A stretch of DNA of 55,523 bases. Origin: Amycolatopsis rhizosphaerae. Its GTDB lineage: Bacteria > Actinomycetota > Actinomycetes > Mycobacteriales > Pseudonocardiaceae. The notes under the pieces were generated by a model. It made no database searches and was not told the origin of the DNA. It saw only the letters and a program-made list of their open reading frames with translations. Made by a program: the position numbers and the translations under genes. Location of the stretch: assembly GCF_007713715.1 (NCBI RefSeq), contig NZ_VJWX01000002.1:1-55523 (forward strand). Direction: 5' to 3'. Of the stretch, positions 17,822 through 26,453 are shown one piece after another. How positions within the stretch are numbered: the first letter of the stretch is position 1; the number at the start of each line of letters is the position of its first letter.

Positions 17822-18565
17822 TCAGCGGGGCAACCTGCGCCAGACGGCTCGGGGGAGCAGGCGCATGAGGAAGAATACGGGGCGGAGCACTGCCGGAACC
17901 CACACTTCACTCCTACCCCTCTTCAGCGCCGCCACGGTCGCGTCGGCCACCTGGTCGGGTGTGCTGGAAAACGGAGCGGGAGACATGCCCTCGGTCATCC
18001 TGCCGATCACGAATCCGGGGCGCACGAGCAGTAGGTGCACGCCGCTGCCATGCAGAGCGTCGGCCAGACCGCATGCGAACCCGTCCAGCCCGGCCTTTGC
18101 CGATCCGTACACGTAGTTCGCCCGCCGGACCCGGACTCCCGCCACCGAGGAAAACACCACCAGCCGGCCGTTTCCCTGCTGGCGCAGCAGTGTGGCCAGT
18201 TCGGTCAGGATGTGCACGTGCGCGATGTAGTCGGTATGTGCGATGGACACCGCGTGGGCAGCCTCTCGTTCGGCGCGCTGCTGATCGCCCAGCAGACCGA
18301 AGGCGACCACCACGACGTCGAGAGGCCCATGCTGCGCCACGATCGCGTCCAGCATCGGACGATGGCCGGACAGGCCGTCGGCATCGAACTCCACCCGGAT
18401 CACGTCGGTCGCACCAGCTTCACGCAGCAGGCCCTCCTCATCGGAGAGTTCGCCACTCCGCCGCGCCGCCAGCACCACCTTCTTGCTTCCGCCGGCGACG
18501 AGCCTCCGGGCGACCGCGAGCCCGATTTCGCTACGACCGCCGAGTACCAATACCGTTCCGCTCAC
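17822..18565 (-). CDS. DprE2-like short-chain dehydrogenase (decaprenylphosphoryl-2-keto-ribose reductase)
   Basis: A 247-residue Rossmann SDR. The nucleotide motif is V-L-G-G-R-S-E-I-G (residues 7-15); the catalytic residues are Ser140, Tyr153 and Lys157 in FSSVAG...YVYGSAKAGLDGF. The stretches VVVVAFGLLGD, GVRVRRANYVYGSAKAGLDGF and the C-terminal RPVFFLMRLLPRAVWRRLP strongly resemble DprE2, the NADH-dependent partner of DprE1 in making decaprenylphosphoryl-arabinose for cell-wall arabinan. No dprE1 or arabinosyltransferase is adjacent, so it may be a paralogue. Start is GTG 18565. Confidence 0.8.
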   Translation of the reverse strand: MSGTVLVLGGRSEIGLAVARRLVAGGSKKVVLAARRSGELSDEEGLLREAGATDVIRVEFDADGLSGHRPMLDAIVAQHGPLDVVVVAFGLLGDQQRAEREAAHAVSIAHTDYIAHVHILTELATLLRQQGNGRLVVFSSVAGVRVRRANYVYGSAKAGLDGFACGLADALHGSGVHLLLVRPGFVIGRMTEGMSPAPFSSTPDQVADATVAALKRGRSEVWVPAVLRPVFFLMRLLPRAVWRRLPR

Positions 18566-18655
18566 GGTCAGCAGTCTGCCCGAAGCCTGCCACGCTCACC
18601 CCGACGACCATGATGTCCCCGGATGTTCCGGCAGCGTGCTGGACTGAGGCCCTGG

Positions 18656-19246
18656 TCAGGGTGCGGCCGTATGCCGGCGATGGAACCAGGAGCCGCGCCG
18701 ACGTCGCTGCGAATCGTCGGCGCTCGGCACGGCGGTAGTTCCATAGGTGCCGGGGGGCAGGTGCGAACTCGGCGGCATTGGCCCAGCCGCCGTCGGGACG
18801 TGAATCGCCTTGCGCGCCGGCACGATCGCCATGACGAGGCCGAGAAGCGCCGTCGCGATGTGCAGCCAGTTGTCCGCCGCGTTGAGGTTCAAGGGGTTGC
18901 CGAGGCCTGCCACCGGGTTTCTTGTGATCACCCCCGTGATCATCAACCCCCATGCCGACAGCAGCCCGTACCCGATGAACAGAAGCCAGCCGAAGGTGCG
19001 GGACAGGACGGACGTGGTCGTGCAGAGGAGGCCGATGAAGCCGACCACCACGTGCACCAGATTGTGCAAGGGGTTGATCATGAACCCGATCAGCATCACA
19101 TGCTGATTCCCGGTGAACGCGGTGAACCCAGTGCGGAGGAACCCGAGGATCCCGCCCACCAGGTACACAAGCCCGACCAGGGCGGCGAGCACTTGTGTCG
19201 GCTGGACACCGTGAACACGGATGTGTGCCTCTTCCGAACGAGTCAT
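18656..19246 (-). CDS. DUF4383 membrane protein
   Basis: A 196-residue protein with four hydrophobic helices of the DUF4383 type, including the conserved FMINPLHNLVHVVVGFIGLL segment and the DNWLHIATALLGL helix. The C-terminal 45 residues are Pro/Ser/Arg-rich and cytoplasmic or disordered. Function is unknown; such proteins are often stress-induced in actinobacteria. It is transcribed alone, in the same direction as the SDR gene. Confidence 0.78.
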   Translation of the reverse strand: MTRSEEAHIRVHGVQPTQVLAALVGLVYLVGGILGFLRTGFTAFTGNQHVMLIGFMINPLHNLVHVVVGFIGLLCTTTSVLSRTFGWLLFIGYGLLSAWGLMITGVITRNPVAGLGNPLNLNAADNWLHIATALLGLVMAIVPARKAIHVPTAAGPMPPSSHLPPGTYGTTAVPSADDSQRRRRGSWFHRRHTAAP

Positions 19247-19838
19247 CTCCTCGTCCCCCTTGCTCCGACGAGTACCGCGTTTCCGCAGCGCTGTGCCGCG
19301 ATCCGGGTACCCGGGCGCTCAAGGGGCAAACTGGCGCGCCCTCGTGGCGAGGAGGCGATCGTCAGGTTCGTAGGTGCGTCCACCATAACGCCATTACCCG
19401 GGGCGCCGAGACTTGCTGCGAAGGATGGCGTGCCGGGCTCTCGGCGTCGGGCTTCCCCGAGGAGTTGCGCCGGCACCTGGCACTGGCACCCCGTACTCGG
19501 CGTGGCGTCCGCAGGCGAGCCCTGGGCCGCCCGGGTGGTCGGCTGCGAGCTCGTCCTGTGTTGATTCGCTCTAACGGGCGATTGGCCGAGATTATCTTTC
19601 GACCCGGTGCGGTCTCGATGAGGCATGCTGGTGTGCGATGGAAGTCATGAATGGACCGTTCACTTGTATGCGAGTGGAGGAATCTGTCTGAATAACTTGC
19701 TGTTATGGTGCTCTGGCCCGAAATGACTCTGGTGTTGTAGGCCTCATTCGGATAGCATCTCGTGAATTTTATTCATATCTGTCGTTGTTGAGATTTTCGG
19801 TGTTGATTCGTCGCGGTGGAGGTCTCTAGCTTCGAGGT
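19247..19838. other. 592-bp gene-free, partly AT-rich stretch
   Basis: Open frames here have codon use unlike genes and no recognisable product. The first 370 bases are ordinary GC-rich sequence; from about 19620 to 19838 the composition is clearly more AT-rich than the rest of the window, leading into the 13E12-type gene. The only signal seen is that gene's promoter at its right end. Confidence 0.55.
19803..19832 (+). promoter_or_regulatory. Promoter of the DUF222/HNH gene
   Basis: TTGATT (19803-19808), an 18-bp spacer, and TAGCTT (19827-19832), followed six bases later by the ATG at 19839. This is the best -35/-10 pair in the window and predicts a leaderless message. Confidence 0.55.
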
Positions 19839-21176
19839 ATGTACAGACCAATGCACCTCAGTGCTGATCAACCGAAACCCATAGTGCTGACTCCGCTGTC
19901 CTCGGTGTCGGCGCCGGTCGGCAACCTCGACCGGCAAGGGCTGTTAGCGGAGATCGTGGAAGCGCGTCGTCATGTGAACCGGTGGCAGGCTCGGGAGCTG
20001 GCCGCGATCGAGGCCTTTGCCGCCTCGGCCGAAGGAGCCAGGGGCGTGGCCAAGGAATTGGCCCTCGAGCTACGGATGAGCGAGCGTCAGGCTGCGCGGC
20101 AGATAGCGCTTGCGAGCGCACTGGCGACCCGGCTCCCCGAGAGCTTCAAGGCGATGTTCCGGGGCGATCTCGACCCCCACCGGGCCTCGAAGATCGCCGA
20201 ACCGACCGCGATGCTCAGCGATGACCTTGCGCGAAAGGTGGATTTGCTCGTTGCGGACCGGATCTGCGAGAAGGATGCGTACGCGGTTCGTCGTTGCGTC
20301 AACAGGGTTGTCGCGAACGTGGACCCCAACGGGTACGCCAAGCGTTCACGGGAACGACGACGAACCCGTCGTGTCGAACTTCGGCACGAGGAGGACGGGA
20401 TGTCCTCGCTGCGTGCTTCCTTGCCTGCGGAGGTTGCCTCGTCGATCTATGCGCGAGTCGACCGTGTCGCCCGGCGTTTACGCGGCAAGAGGGACCACCG
20501 GACCCTGGACGCGATCCGGGCCGACGTCTTTGCCGACCTGTGCCTTGGCGATCACAAGGGACGCAAGGTGGATCCGAGGGCCGAGGTGTTCATCTACCTG
20601 GACTTCTTCACCTGGCTCAAACTGCGCGACAAGCCCGCCGAGATGGCCGGGCACGGGCAGATCCCCGCTTGGCTGGCGCGCCGGATCGCCAAGGCGCCGG
20701 GCAGCGTCGTGCGCCGGATCCTCACCGATCCGGTGAGCGGACACCCGATCGACTCCGGTCGCCGTCGCTATCGCCCACGCAGCAGCACAGATGCCTTCGT
20801 TCGTATCCGCGATCGCGAGTGTCGTACTCCGGGCTGTCATCGGCCCGCCCAGGTCTGTGACCTCGATCATGTCCAGGCCTGGGCCCGAGGCGGTGTCACG
20901 AGCACCGGCAATCTCTGCGGGCTGTGCAGTAAGGACCATCGGCTCAAGGACGAGCCCGGTTGGCACTATGAGATGTCCGGTGACCAGCTGGTCATCACCA
21001 CTCCCACGGGAAGGCAATACCGCTCGGCGCCGGAACCGCTGCACGACCCGGTGGAGGACTCTCCGCCTCGATCCCTGGTCCCGCAGGACAAGTCAGTCCC
21101 GGATCCTTCGAACCGCGATCAGGACCCGGCGGTGCCTACTGCCACCAACCCTCCTGACGAAGGTGATCAAAAATGA
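19839..21176 (+). CDS. DUF222 / HNH endonuclease (13E12 repeat family)
   Basis: A 445-residue protein. The N-terminal two-thirds is the helical DUF222 domain (ARRHVNRWQARELAAIEAFA, ELALELRMSERQAARQIALA, FRGDLDPHRASKIAE). The C-terminal HNH nuclease reads RDRECRTPGCHRPAQVCDLDH...TGNLCGLCSKDH, with paired cysteines for zinc and the His-Asn-His metal centre. The last 70 residues are Pro/Asp-rich. This is the actinobacterial 13E12 family, often multicopy and used as a landing site by some prophages (phiRv1 in mycobacteria). It overlaps the convergent Nudix gene by 41 bases. The biological role is unresolved; possibly a selfish or recombination element. Confidence 0.9.
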   Translation: MYRPMHLSADQPKPIVLTPLSSVSAPVGNLDRQGLLAEIVEARRHVNRWQARELAAIEAFAASAEGARGVAKELALELRMSERQAARQIALASALATRLPESFKAMFRGDLDPHRASKIAEPTAMLSDDLARKVDLLVADRICEKDAYAVRRCVNRVVANVDPNGYAKRSRERRRTRRVELRHEEDGMSSLRASLPAEVASSIYARVDRVARRLRGKRDHRTLDAIRADVFADLCLGDHKGRKVDPRAEVFIYLDFFTWLKLRDKPAEMAGHGQIPAWLARRIAKAPGSVVRRILTDPVSGHPIDSGRRRYRPRSSTDAFVRIRDRECRTPGCHRPAQVCDLDHVQAWARGGVTSTGNLCGLCSKDHRLKDEPGWHYEMSGDQLVITTPTGRQYRSAPEPLHDPVEDSPPRSLVPQDKSVPDPSNRDQDPAVPTATNPPDEGDQK

Positions 21177-21534
21177 TCTGGTCGACCCGTGACACTTTGT
21201 TGCGGTCCCTATAGCCGAGCCACGAGAACTCGGCGATCTCATGGCACGGTTGCAGAGAACCGCGGTAGTCGGCGGTGTAACAGGTCATCCGTACGGCCAC
21301 CCCCTGTGGATGACCGTCGGCCTGGGCTTCGAACGTGCCGAAGTACCGTGCACTGGCGGGGACGACCGCCACCGTCAGTTCCTCTTCGATCTCACGCACA
21401 AGCGTGTCAAGATCGGACTCGCCCGGTTCTCGTTTCCCTCCGGGGAGGTAGAACACGTCCTTGTCACGGGAACGAGTTGAGAGGATCCTGTTGTTCTCCA
21501 AGCGGATCCAGGCAACCTTGTCAATGGCAGACAT
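21136..21534 (-). CDS. Nudix hydrolase
   Basis: A 132-residue protein with a near-perfect Nudix box at residues 32-55: G-G-K-R-E-P-G-E, then seven residues, then R-E-I-E-E-E-L. The usual Gly near the end is Thr54. Nudix enzymes cleave nucleoside diphosphates linked to another moiety; MutT-like or sugar-nucleotide use cannot be told apart here. It starts nine bases after the creatininase-family gene, so it is probably the last gene of the catabolic operon. Its 3' end overlaps the 13E12-type gene. Confidence 0.88.
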   Translation of the reverse strand: MSAIDKVAWIRLENNRILSTRSRDKDVFYLPGGKREPGESDLDTLVREIEEELTVAVVPASARYFGTFEAQADGHPQGVAVRMTCYTADYRGSLQPCHEIAEFSWLGYRDRNKVSRVDQIIFDHLRQEGWWQ

Positions 21535-21543
21535 CGACGTAGA

Positions 21544-22299
21544 CTAGCCCACCTCGAACCGGGCGACCTCCCGCAAGGCAGCAGCACACTTTTCCACACC
21601 GGCTTCGAAGAGTTGCTTGCCCAGTTCCGCGTTGGCTCCTGTGGGGTCGCCGATCGTGCCGTCAGTGCCGAAGTCATCGCTCAGCCAGCCGAAGCTCACC
21701 TGCTTACCGAAACCGATGTATTCGTAGGCGGTAAGGGCCTCGGGAACCGAGCGCACGGCGCGGTCCAAATGGACGAGGTCCGGACGAAGGTGCAGCATCA
21801 CAGAAGTTTCGGTCAGTCCGCCGTGTACCCCCATGCCCAGTTCGCCGGCAGGTGAGACACCACCTTGGTCGGCCGGAACCCCCGGATGCATCAGGAACGT
21901 GTGGAAACCGAAGCGGCGTCGTAGCTCTCGGCATGCGACCTGCAGCAAGGCCGAATTCCCACCATGGCCGTTAACGAACACCAGACGTCGCACCGGGCTG
22001 GCGGCGAGCGAGTTACCGATGTCGACGAGCATTCGCATTACGGTGTCCCAAGACAGCCAGATGGTTCCGGAAGACCAGGCATGCTCGTCGGACTTCGTGA
22101 AGGGCAGCGCTGGCAGCAGCCAAAAGCCGTCACCTGCTACGGCTACGGCTGCCTCAGCGGTGGCCGAGGCGACTGTGAAATCGGTGGACAGCGGCAGATG
22201 CGGACCGTGCTGTTCGATCGCGCCCAGAGGCAGCACTGCAACCGAACTGGCGCTCAGCTCTGCTGACTCGGGGCCCGTCAGTTCGATGAACTGCGGCAT
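21544..22299 (-). CDS. Creatininase-family amidohydrolase
   Basis: A 251-residue metal-dependent amidase. The signature GAIEQHGPHLPLSTD gives metal ligands Glu29, His31 and Asp40; VNGHGGNSALL and HGGLTETSVML supply the His and Glu that complete the dinuclear site. Family members open cyclic amides (creatinine, the FAPy-type ring) or act in cofactor maturation (MftE). ATG 22299 follows a GAGGAG site. Here no radical-SAM or mycofactocin genes are near, and the neighbours are an ABC importer and a cytosine-deaminase-like enzyme, so opening of a lactam or imide ring is the best guess. Confidence 0.85.
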   Translation of the reverse strand: MPQFIELTGPESAELSASSVAVLPLGAIEQHGPHLPLSTDFTVASATAEAAVAVAGDGFWLLPALPFTKSDEHAWSSGTIWLSWDTVMRMLVDIGNSLAASPVRRLVFVNGHGGNSALLQVACRELRRRFGFHTFLMHPGVPADQGGVSPAGELGMGVHGGLTETSVMLHLRPDLVHLDRAVRSVPEALTAYEYIGFGKQVSFGWLSDDFGTDGTIGDPTGANAELGKQLFEAGVEKCAAALREVARFEVG

Positions 22300-22384
22300 C
22301 AATACTCCTCAGAGATTTCGGTAGTGGACCTTCGGTCCTGGCGGGGGCACCCCGCGAGCCGTTGGGCAGCCCGCGGCGCGCTCG

Positions 22385-23680
22385 TCACAGGGCCAGCTTG
22401 CCGGGGTTGAGCAGGCCTCGTGGGTCGTTTTCGGCGAGGACCGCCCTTACACCGTCGATGCGCCGTTCGAGGATCCATGTATGCGGGCTGTGGATGGATA
22501 CACCCATCGCCGCGAGCTGTGCCATGCCGTCGTAGACCTGCTCCGGTGATTCGTAGCGTGCCATCAGCATGCCCACTACCTGCGTTTTCATCAGTTCCAG
22601 ATGCAGGAGCGTTTCCGGGAACACGGCCCGTACGGAACCGGGCGATGTCCACAGGAGCTCACCGGCTACTTCGAGGTGGAAGTAGCCGGGCTCCTTCCGC
22701 TGGAGGTGGAACGTCGAGTGGTTGAACGACAATGAACTGACTCGATCGGCACCGTTCGGGCCTTCCCGGACAGCCAGTACCTCGCCGCCTCCGTCTGCAA
22801 CTCTGCGGCGCAACTCATCGATCGTTTCGGCTCGGGCGATGACCCGTACACTGAGCCGAGTGGGGTCGAGTGCTGTGTCGGCAGGCAACGCCGCAACGAT
22901 CGGGGCCTCATCCAGCGAGGCAAGCCGGGGCGAAGGCGATACCGATCGCAGTGAGCAAAGGAAATCGGCCGCACTACTGTAGTCGGGCCAAGCGGTGAAG
23001 AACCCGACCCAATCGTAGGCCGGTGTCAGTCCTACGGTAGCCCGGGCGATGATTCCGGTTGTGCCGTAGGCGTGGACGTAGGGCAGGGTGGCGGATCCGG
23101 TCACCTTTCGGAGCATGCCGCTGCCGTCGCACACGGCCACGTCGAGTGCTTTGACGAAACCGTCCGCGTTCGTGCCGTGAATGAGGGAGCCGGTGCCGCC
23201 GCTGCCCCCGGCCAGGAAGCCACCAAGCGTGGAACCTTTTGTGGAAGGGAAGATCGGCAGTTCCTGTCCGGTCTGGCGGACGGCGTTGTCGAGGTCGCGC
23301 ATGCGAATCCCGGCTTCGGCCGTGACGACGCCGTCTTCGATTTTCACGAGTGTGCGGCAGCGGCTGACGTCGAGCACCAACCCGCCCTGCAGAGGGATGG
23401 CCTGGCCGTAGTTTCCCAAGCCGGTGCCCCGGGGGGTGACCGGCACGCCCATTTCGTAGCAGTGCCGGAGCACGATGGGGATCTCATCGGCCGAACGCGG
23501 GGTCACCACCAGGTCGGCTCGTCCGGCAGGGAGTTTCGCCTTGAGAATGGGGGACATTTGTGCCCAGTCCACCGAGGCTCGTTCGAGCCGGACAGGGTCG
23601 AGGGACACGGACTCCTCGCCGAGATCGGCCCGGATGCGTTCGGTGAGCCGGGCGATCGGCAACTCTTGCACGCTCGTCAC
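22385..23680 (-). CDS. FAD-linked oxidase (VAO/GlcD-type)
   Basis: A 431-residue flavoenzyme with an FAD_binding_4 domain at about 55-225. The pyrophosphate-binding P-R-G-T-G-L-G-N-Y-G and the G-G-F-L-A-G-G-S-G-G-T-G segment are clear; a substrate-binding cap and a C-terminal DPRGLLNPGKL follow. Family members oxidise 2-hydroxy acids, aldehydes, alcohols or amines. It starts at GTG 23680, 12 bases after the binding-protein gene, inside the operon. No covalent-flavin His/Cys pair could be assigned. Its likely role is oxidation of the imported compound or a ring-opened product. Confidence 0.85.
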   Translation of the reverse strand: MTSVQELPIARLTERIRADLGEESVSLDPVRLERASVDWAQMSPILKAKLPAGRADLVVTPRSADEIPIVLRHCYEMGVPVTPRGTGLGNYGQAIPLQGGLVLDVSRCRTLVKIEDGVVTAEAGIRMRDLDNAVRQTGQELPIFPSTKGSTLGGFLAGGSGGTGSLIHGTNADGFVKALDVAVCDGSGMLRKVTGSATLPYVHAYGTTGIIARATVGLTPAYDWVGFFTAWPDYSSAADFLCSLRSVSPSPRLASLDEAPIVAALPADTALDPTRLSVRVIARAETIDELRRRVADGGGEVLAVREGPNGADRVSSLSFNHSTFHLQRKEPGYFHLEVAGELLWTSPGSVRAVFPETLLHLELMKTQVVGMLMARYESPEQVYDGMAQLAAMGVSIHSPHTWILERRIDGVRAVLAENDPRGLLNPGKLAL

Positions 23681-23692
23681 GCCGCTACCCCT

Positions 23693-24850
23693 TTACTTGA
23701 GAGTCATGCTCGGATCGATGAACTGGTTGGTGGCCAAGTCGGAAGCCTTCAGACCGTCCTTCACCTTGGCGCCGCTCGACTTGAGGATCGGGCCGAACGT
23801 GTCGAGAGCGGACTGCACACGGGTTTGGTCCATGCCGCCGAGCGCGCCGCTGCTGTCGTTCGCGACGATGCCGAGGTCCTTCAGAGCCTTGGCGGCGTAG
23901 TCGGCGACACCCTCCGAATAGGTCCAGCTGTCGTTGAACTTCTCGACCGCCTCGACGAGAAGTTTGTTGGCTGTGCCCGGGTTCGTGAGGTAGTTGATCT
24001 GGGCCCTCTGCAGGATCGGCACCAGCTTCTTCAAGCAAGGTGAAAGCTTCGCCAGGTCTGCGGTGCGGACGGACAGCGCTTCCGGGTAGACGTTGTAGCC
24101 GACGTCGGAAAGAAGCTGGTACTTCACCGGCTTGTTCCAGGACGGGACCTCGTGCTGGTACACGTAGGGCTCGGCAGTCGCGTACCCTTGTTGGACGAGC
24201 TCGGGGCTGGCGACGAACCGGGCCGGGGCGCCGTCGTAGCTGGTGTCGAACTGGCTGACCTTCACCAGACCCTTGTCCGACAGCAGAGTCGAGTAGACGG
24301 TTCCGCTGGACACGACGACCTTGACCTCAGACTTGCCGATGTCGGCGATGCCCGTCCATGTGGGATGCGTGGCGGGGTCCCACATCAGCATCTGTGGGCT
24401 CTTCTCCAGCGGTGCCACCACGGCGGTCACCGGTTGGGTGCTGGATGCGGAGATGGCCGCATCCGTGGTGACCGCGCCGAGCGTGATGGACTGGTCGACG
24501 TACATCTGGGACGGAACACTCTGGAAACCGATGGCACCGCCACCGGACCGGACCTCGATTTTCACTCCGGTGTCCATACCGTCGATCACCAGCGGGCCGC
24601 TGACGCGCTTCTTGTCGGCGTCGATGGTGTAGCCCTGGCCCATCAGCTCGTAGGCCGCGGCGTGTTCGGCCTCCGGTTCCCAGTCTTGCTGGACGACCAC
24701 GGTGGAGGGGCAGACGCCGGTCAGGTTCACCGCGTCGGAGGGCGGAGCGGCGCTACTGGCGGCGGATCCGGAGGAACTCGAGCCGCAGGCGGCGAGGGTA
24801 GTGACCAGTGCGGGGACGAGCAGGCCGGCGAGGAGTCGGGTGGTACGCAT
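23693..24850 (-). CDS. ABC importer substrate-binding lipoprotein (NMT1/SsuA/ThiY class)
   Basis: A 385-residue lipoprotein with lipobox L-A-A-C (Cys22) and a Ser/Ala linker. It has a periplasmic-binding-protein fold of the class that pairs with SsuC/TauC-type permeases (sulfonate, nitrate, thiamine-pyrimidine uptake). Internal markers include VVQQDWEPEAEHAAAYELMGQGY and a C-terminal helix rich in Lys. It starts eight bases after the permease gene, with an AGGAG site. The ligand is unknown; ThiY-like members bind pyrimidines, which would suit the deaminase neighbour. Confidence 0.88.
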   Translation of the reverse strand: MRTTRLLAGLLVPALVTTLAACGSSSSGSAASSAAPPSDAVNLTGVCPSTVVVQQDWEPEAEHAAAYELMGQGYTIDADKKRVSGPLVIDGMDTGVKIEVRSGGGAIGFQSVPSQMYVDQSITLGAVTTDAAISASSTQPVTAVVAPLEKSPQMLMWDPATHPTWTGIADIGKSEVKVVVSSGTVYSTLLSDKGLVKVSQFDTSYDGAPARFVASPELVQQGYATAEPYVYQHEVPSWNKPVKYQLLSDVGYNVYPEALSVRTADLAKLSPCLKKLVPILQRAQINYLTNPGTANKLLVEAVEKFNDSWTYSEGVADYAAKALKDLGIVANDSSGALGGMDQTRVQSALDTFGPILKSSGAKVKDGLKASDLATNQFIDPSMTLK

Positions 24851-24858
24851 GGAGGCTC

Positions 24859-25707
24859 CTAGGAACGTTTGCCCACGACGAGCTTGCCGAGCGCGGTGAA
24901 TACCGCGAAGACGGCGATACCGAACAGGGAGGCGAGGATGATGGCGGCGAACAGGTCGGTGGACTGCAGGCGGGCACGGTAGACGTCGAGCAGCGTGCCG
25001 ATCCCGGGTTCACCTTGCTTGAAGAAGAAGTCGCCGACGATGGCGCCGATCACCGACAGGCCGGACGAGGTGCGCAGCCCGGTGAAGATCGACGGTAATG
25101 CGGCGGGCAGTTGCAGCTTGGTGAGCCGCTGCCAGCGGGTCGCCTTGTTCAGGGTGAACAGATCGTGCGCACCCTGACTCGCGGAATGCAGGCCGAACAA
25201 CGTGTTGGCTATCATCGGGAACAGCGCGATGATGACGCACACGATGACCCGGCTGGTGAAGCCGTAGTCGAACCACAGACCGATCAGCGGCACGATCGCC
25301 AGGATCGGCACGGTCTGCAGGACGACCGCGTAGGGGTAGACCGCCCGCTCGACCCAGCTTGCCTGGCTCATTGCGATGGCGGTGAAGATGCCGAGCACGG
25401 AGGCGGTCGCCAGACCCACCAGGGCCACTTCGGCGGTCAGCCCGAGTGCGGTGAGCATCGGCTGGAGGTGCTTCCAGTTCCCGAAGGAGTCCAGGAGCAC
25501 CTGTTCGGGTGGCGGTACCAGGAAGCGACGGCTGGGGGAGAGCAGCAGGTAGCTCATCGCCAGCCACAGTCCTATCGCCACGACCAGGGCCGCGATCACG
25601 GGGATCGCGGTGCGCAGGGCCGACGACATCGGACCGCCTCGGCGTCGCCGTCCGGTGCCCGCGGCGCTGATCCGGAACAGTTCTCTTTCCTTGACCGGTG
25701 TGCTCAC
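24859..25707 (-). CDS. ABC importer permease (SsuC/TauC/ThiX class)
   Basis: A 282-residue inner-membrane protein with six predicted helices after a 30-residue basic cytoplasmic start. The EAA loop that contacts the ATPase is visible as F-T-L-N-K-A-T-R-W-Q-R-L followed by LPAALPSIFTGLR. VLQTVPILAIVPLIGLWFDYG is the family's signature third helix. GTG 25707 overlaps the ATPase stop as GTGA. Confidence 0.92.
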   Translation of the reverse strand: MSTPVKERELFRISAAGTGRRRRGGPMSSALRTAIPVIAALVVAIGLWLAMSYLLLSPSRRFLVPPPEQVLLDSFGNWKHLQPMLTALGLTAEVALVGLATASVLGIFTAIAMSQASWVERAVYPYAVVLQTVPILAIVPLIGLWFDYGFTSRVIVCVIIALFPMIANTLFGLHSASQGAHDLFTLNKATRWQRLTKLQLPAALPSIFTGLRTSSGLSVIGAIVGDFFFKQGEPGIGTLLDVYRARLQSTDLFAAIILASLFGIAVFAVFTALGKLVVGKRS

Positions 25708-26453
25708 TCCGAACTCGCTTTCAACGCGGCGGACACTTCGCCCGCGATCCGAGCGAAGTCGGGGTGGTAGCGGATCTCCGGCGAGCGCGGGAACTCGAAC
25801 GGAACGTCGATCTGGCGCACGATCCGGCCCGGTCTCGCCGACATCACGGCGACCCGCGTGGACAGGTAGACGGCTTCGCTCACCGAGTGCGTGATGAACA
25901 GTCCGGTGAAACCCTGAGTGCGGAACAGGCGCTGCAACTCGTCCTGCATGCGCAGTCGGGTGATTTCATCGAGCGCGCCGAACGGCTCGTCGAACAGGAA
26001 GATCTCGGGGTCGAGGATGAGCGCCCGAGCCAGGGACACCCGCATCCTCATGCCGCCGGAGAGCTGGCTGGGCAACTGCTTTTCGAACCCGGCGAGCCCG
26101 ACCACCGCCAGTGCCTCGGCGGCCTTGCGGCGCCGTTCCTCCTTCGGCATGCCGTGCAGTTCGGCCGCCAGTTCGACGTTCTTGGTGGCGGTGCGCCATT
26201 CCAGGAGGGTAGGATCCTGGAAGAGGTAGGAGATTTTGTCGGTATCGGCCAGGACCTCACCCGTGGTCGGTGCAGTGAGTCCCGAGGCAAGGCGCAGCAG
26301 GGTGCTCTTCCCGCAGCCCGATGGTCCGACAATGCTGACAAAGTCGCCGGGGGATAGATCGAGGTCGACGGCGCGCAGCGCCTGAGTGCCTGTGTCGAAG
26401 GTTTTTTCCACTCCCGCGAAGCGGAGTGTGCCTCGGGTGAGTACGGCGGTCAT
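25704..26453 (-). CDS. ABC importer ATPase (SsuB/TauB class)
   Basis: A 249-residue nucleotide-binding subunit. Walker A is G-P-S-G-C-G-K-S-T (43-51); the Q-loop is in YLFQDPT, the signature is QLSGGM, Walker B is IFLFDEP, and the switch His is in ITHSVSEA. The ATG at 26453 overlaps the amidohydrolase stop (ATGA); a much longer open frame upstream is only a shadow of that gene. Powers uptake through the permease encoded next. Confidence 0.93.
   Translation of the reverse strand: MTAVLTRGTLRFAGVEKTFDTGTQALRAVDLDLSPGDFVSIVGPSGCGKSTLLRLASGLTAPTTGEVLADTDKISYLFQDPTLLEWRTATKNVELAAELHGMPKEERRRKAAEALAVVGLAGFEKQLPSQLSGGMRMRVSLARALILDPEIFLFDEPFGALDEITRLRMQDELQRLFRTQGFTGLFITHSVSEAVYLSTRVAVMSARPGRIVRQIDVPFEFPRSPEIRYHPDFARIAGEVSAALKASSE

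Noticed and set aside
19243-19626. Minus-strand 127-codon open frame in the gap before the 13E12 gene
   Set aside because: No ribosome site, no recognisable domain, overlaps the DUF4383 start; composition suggests chance.
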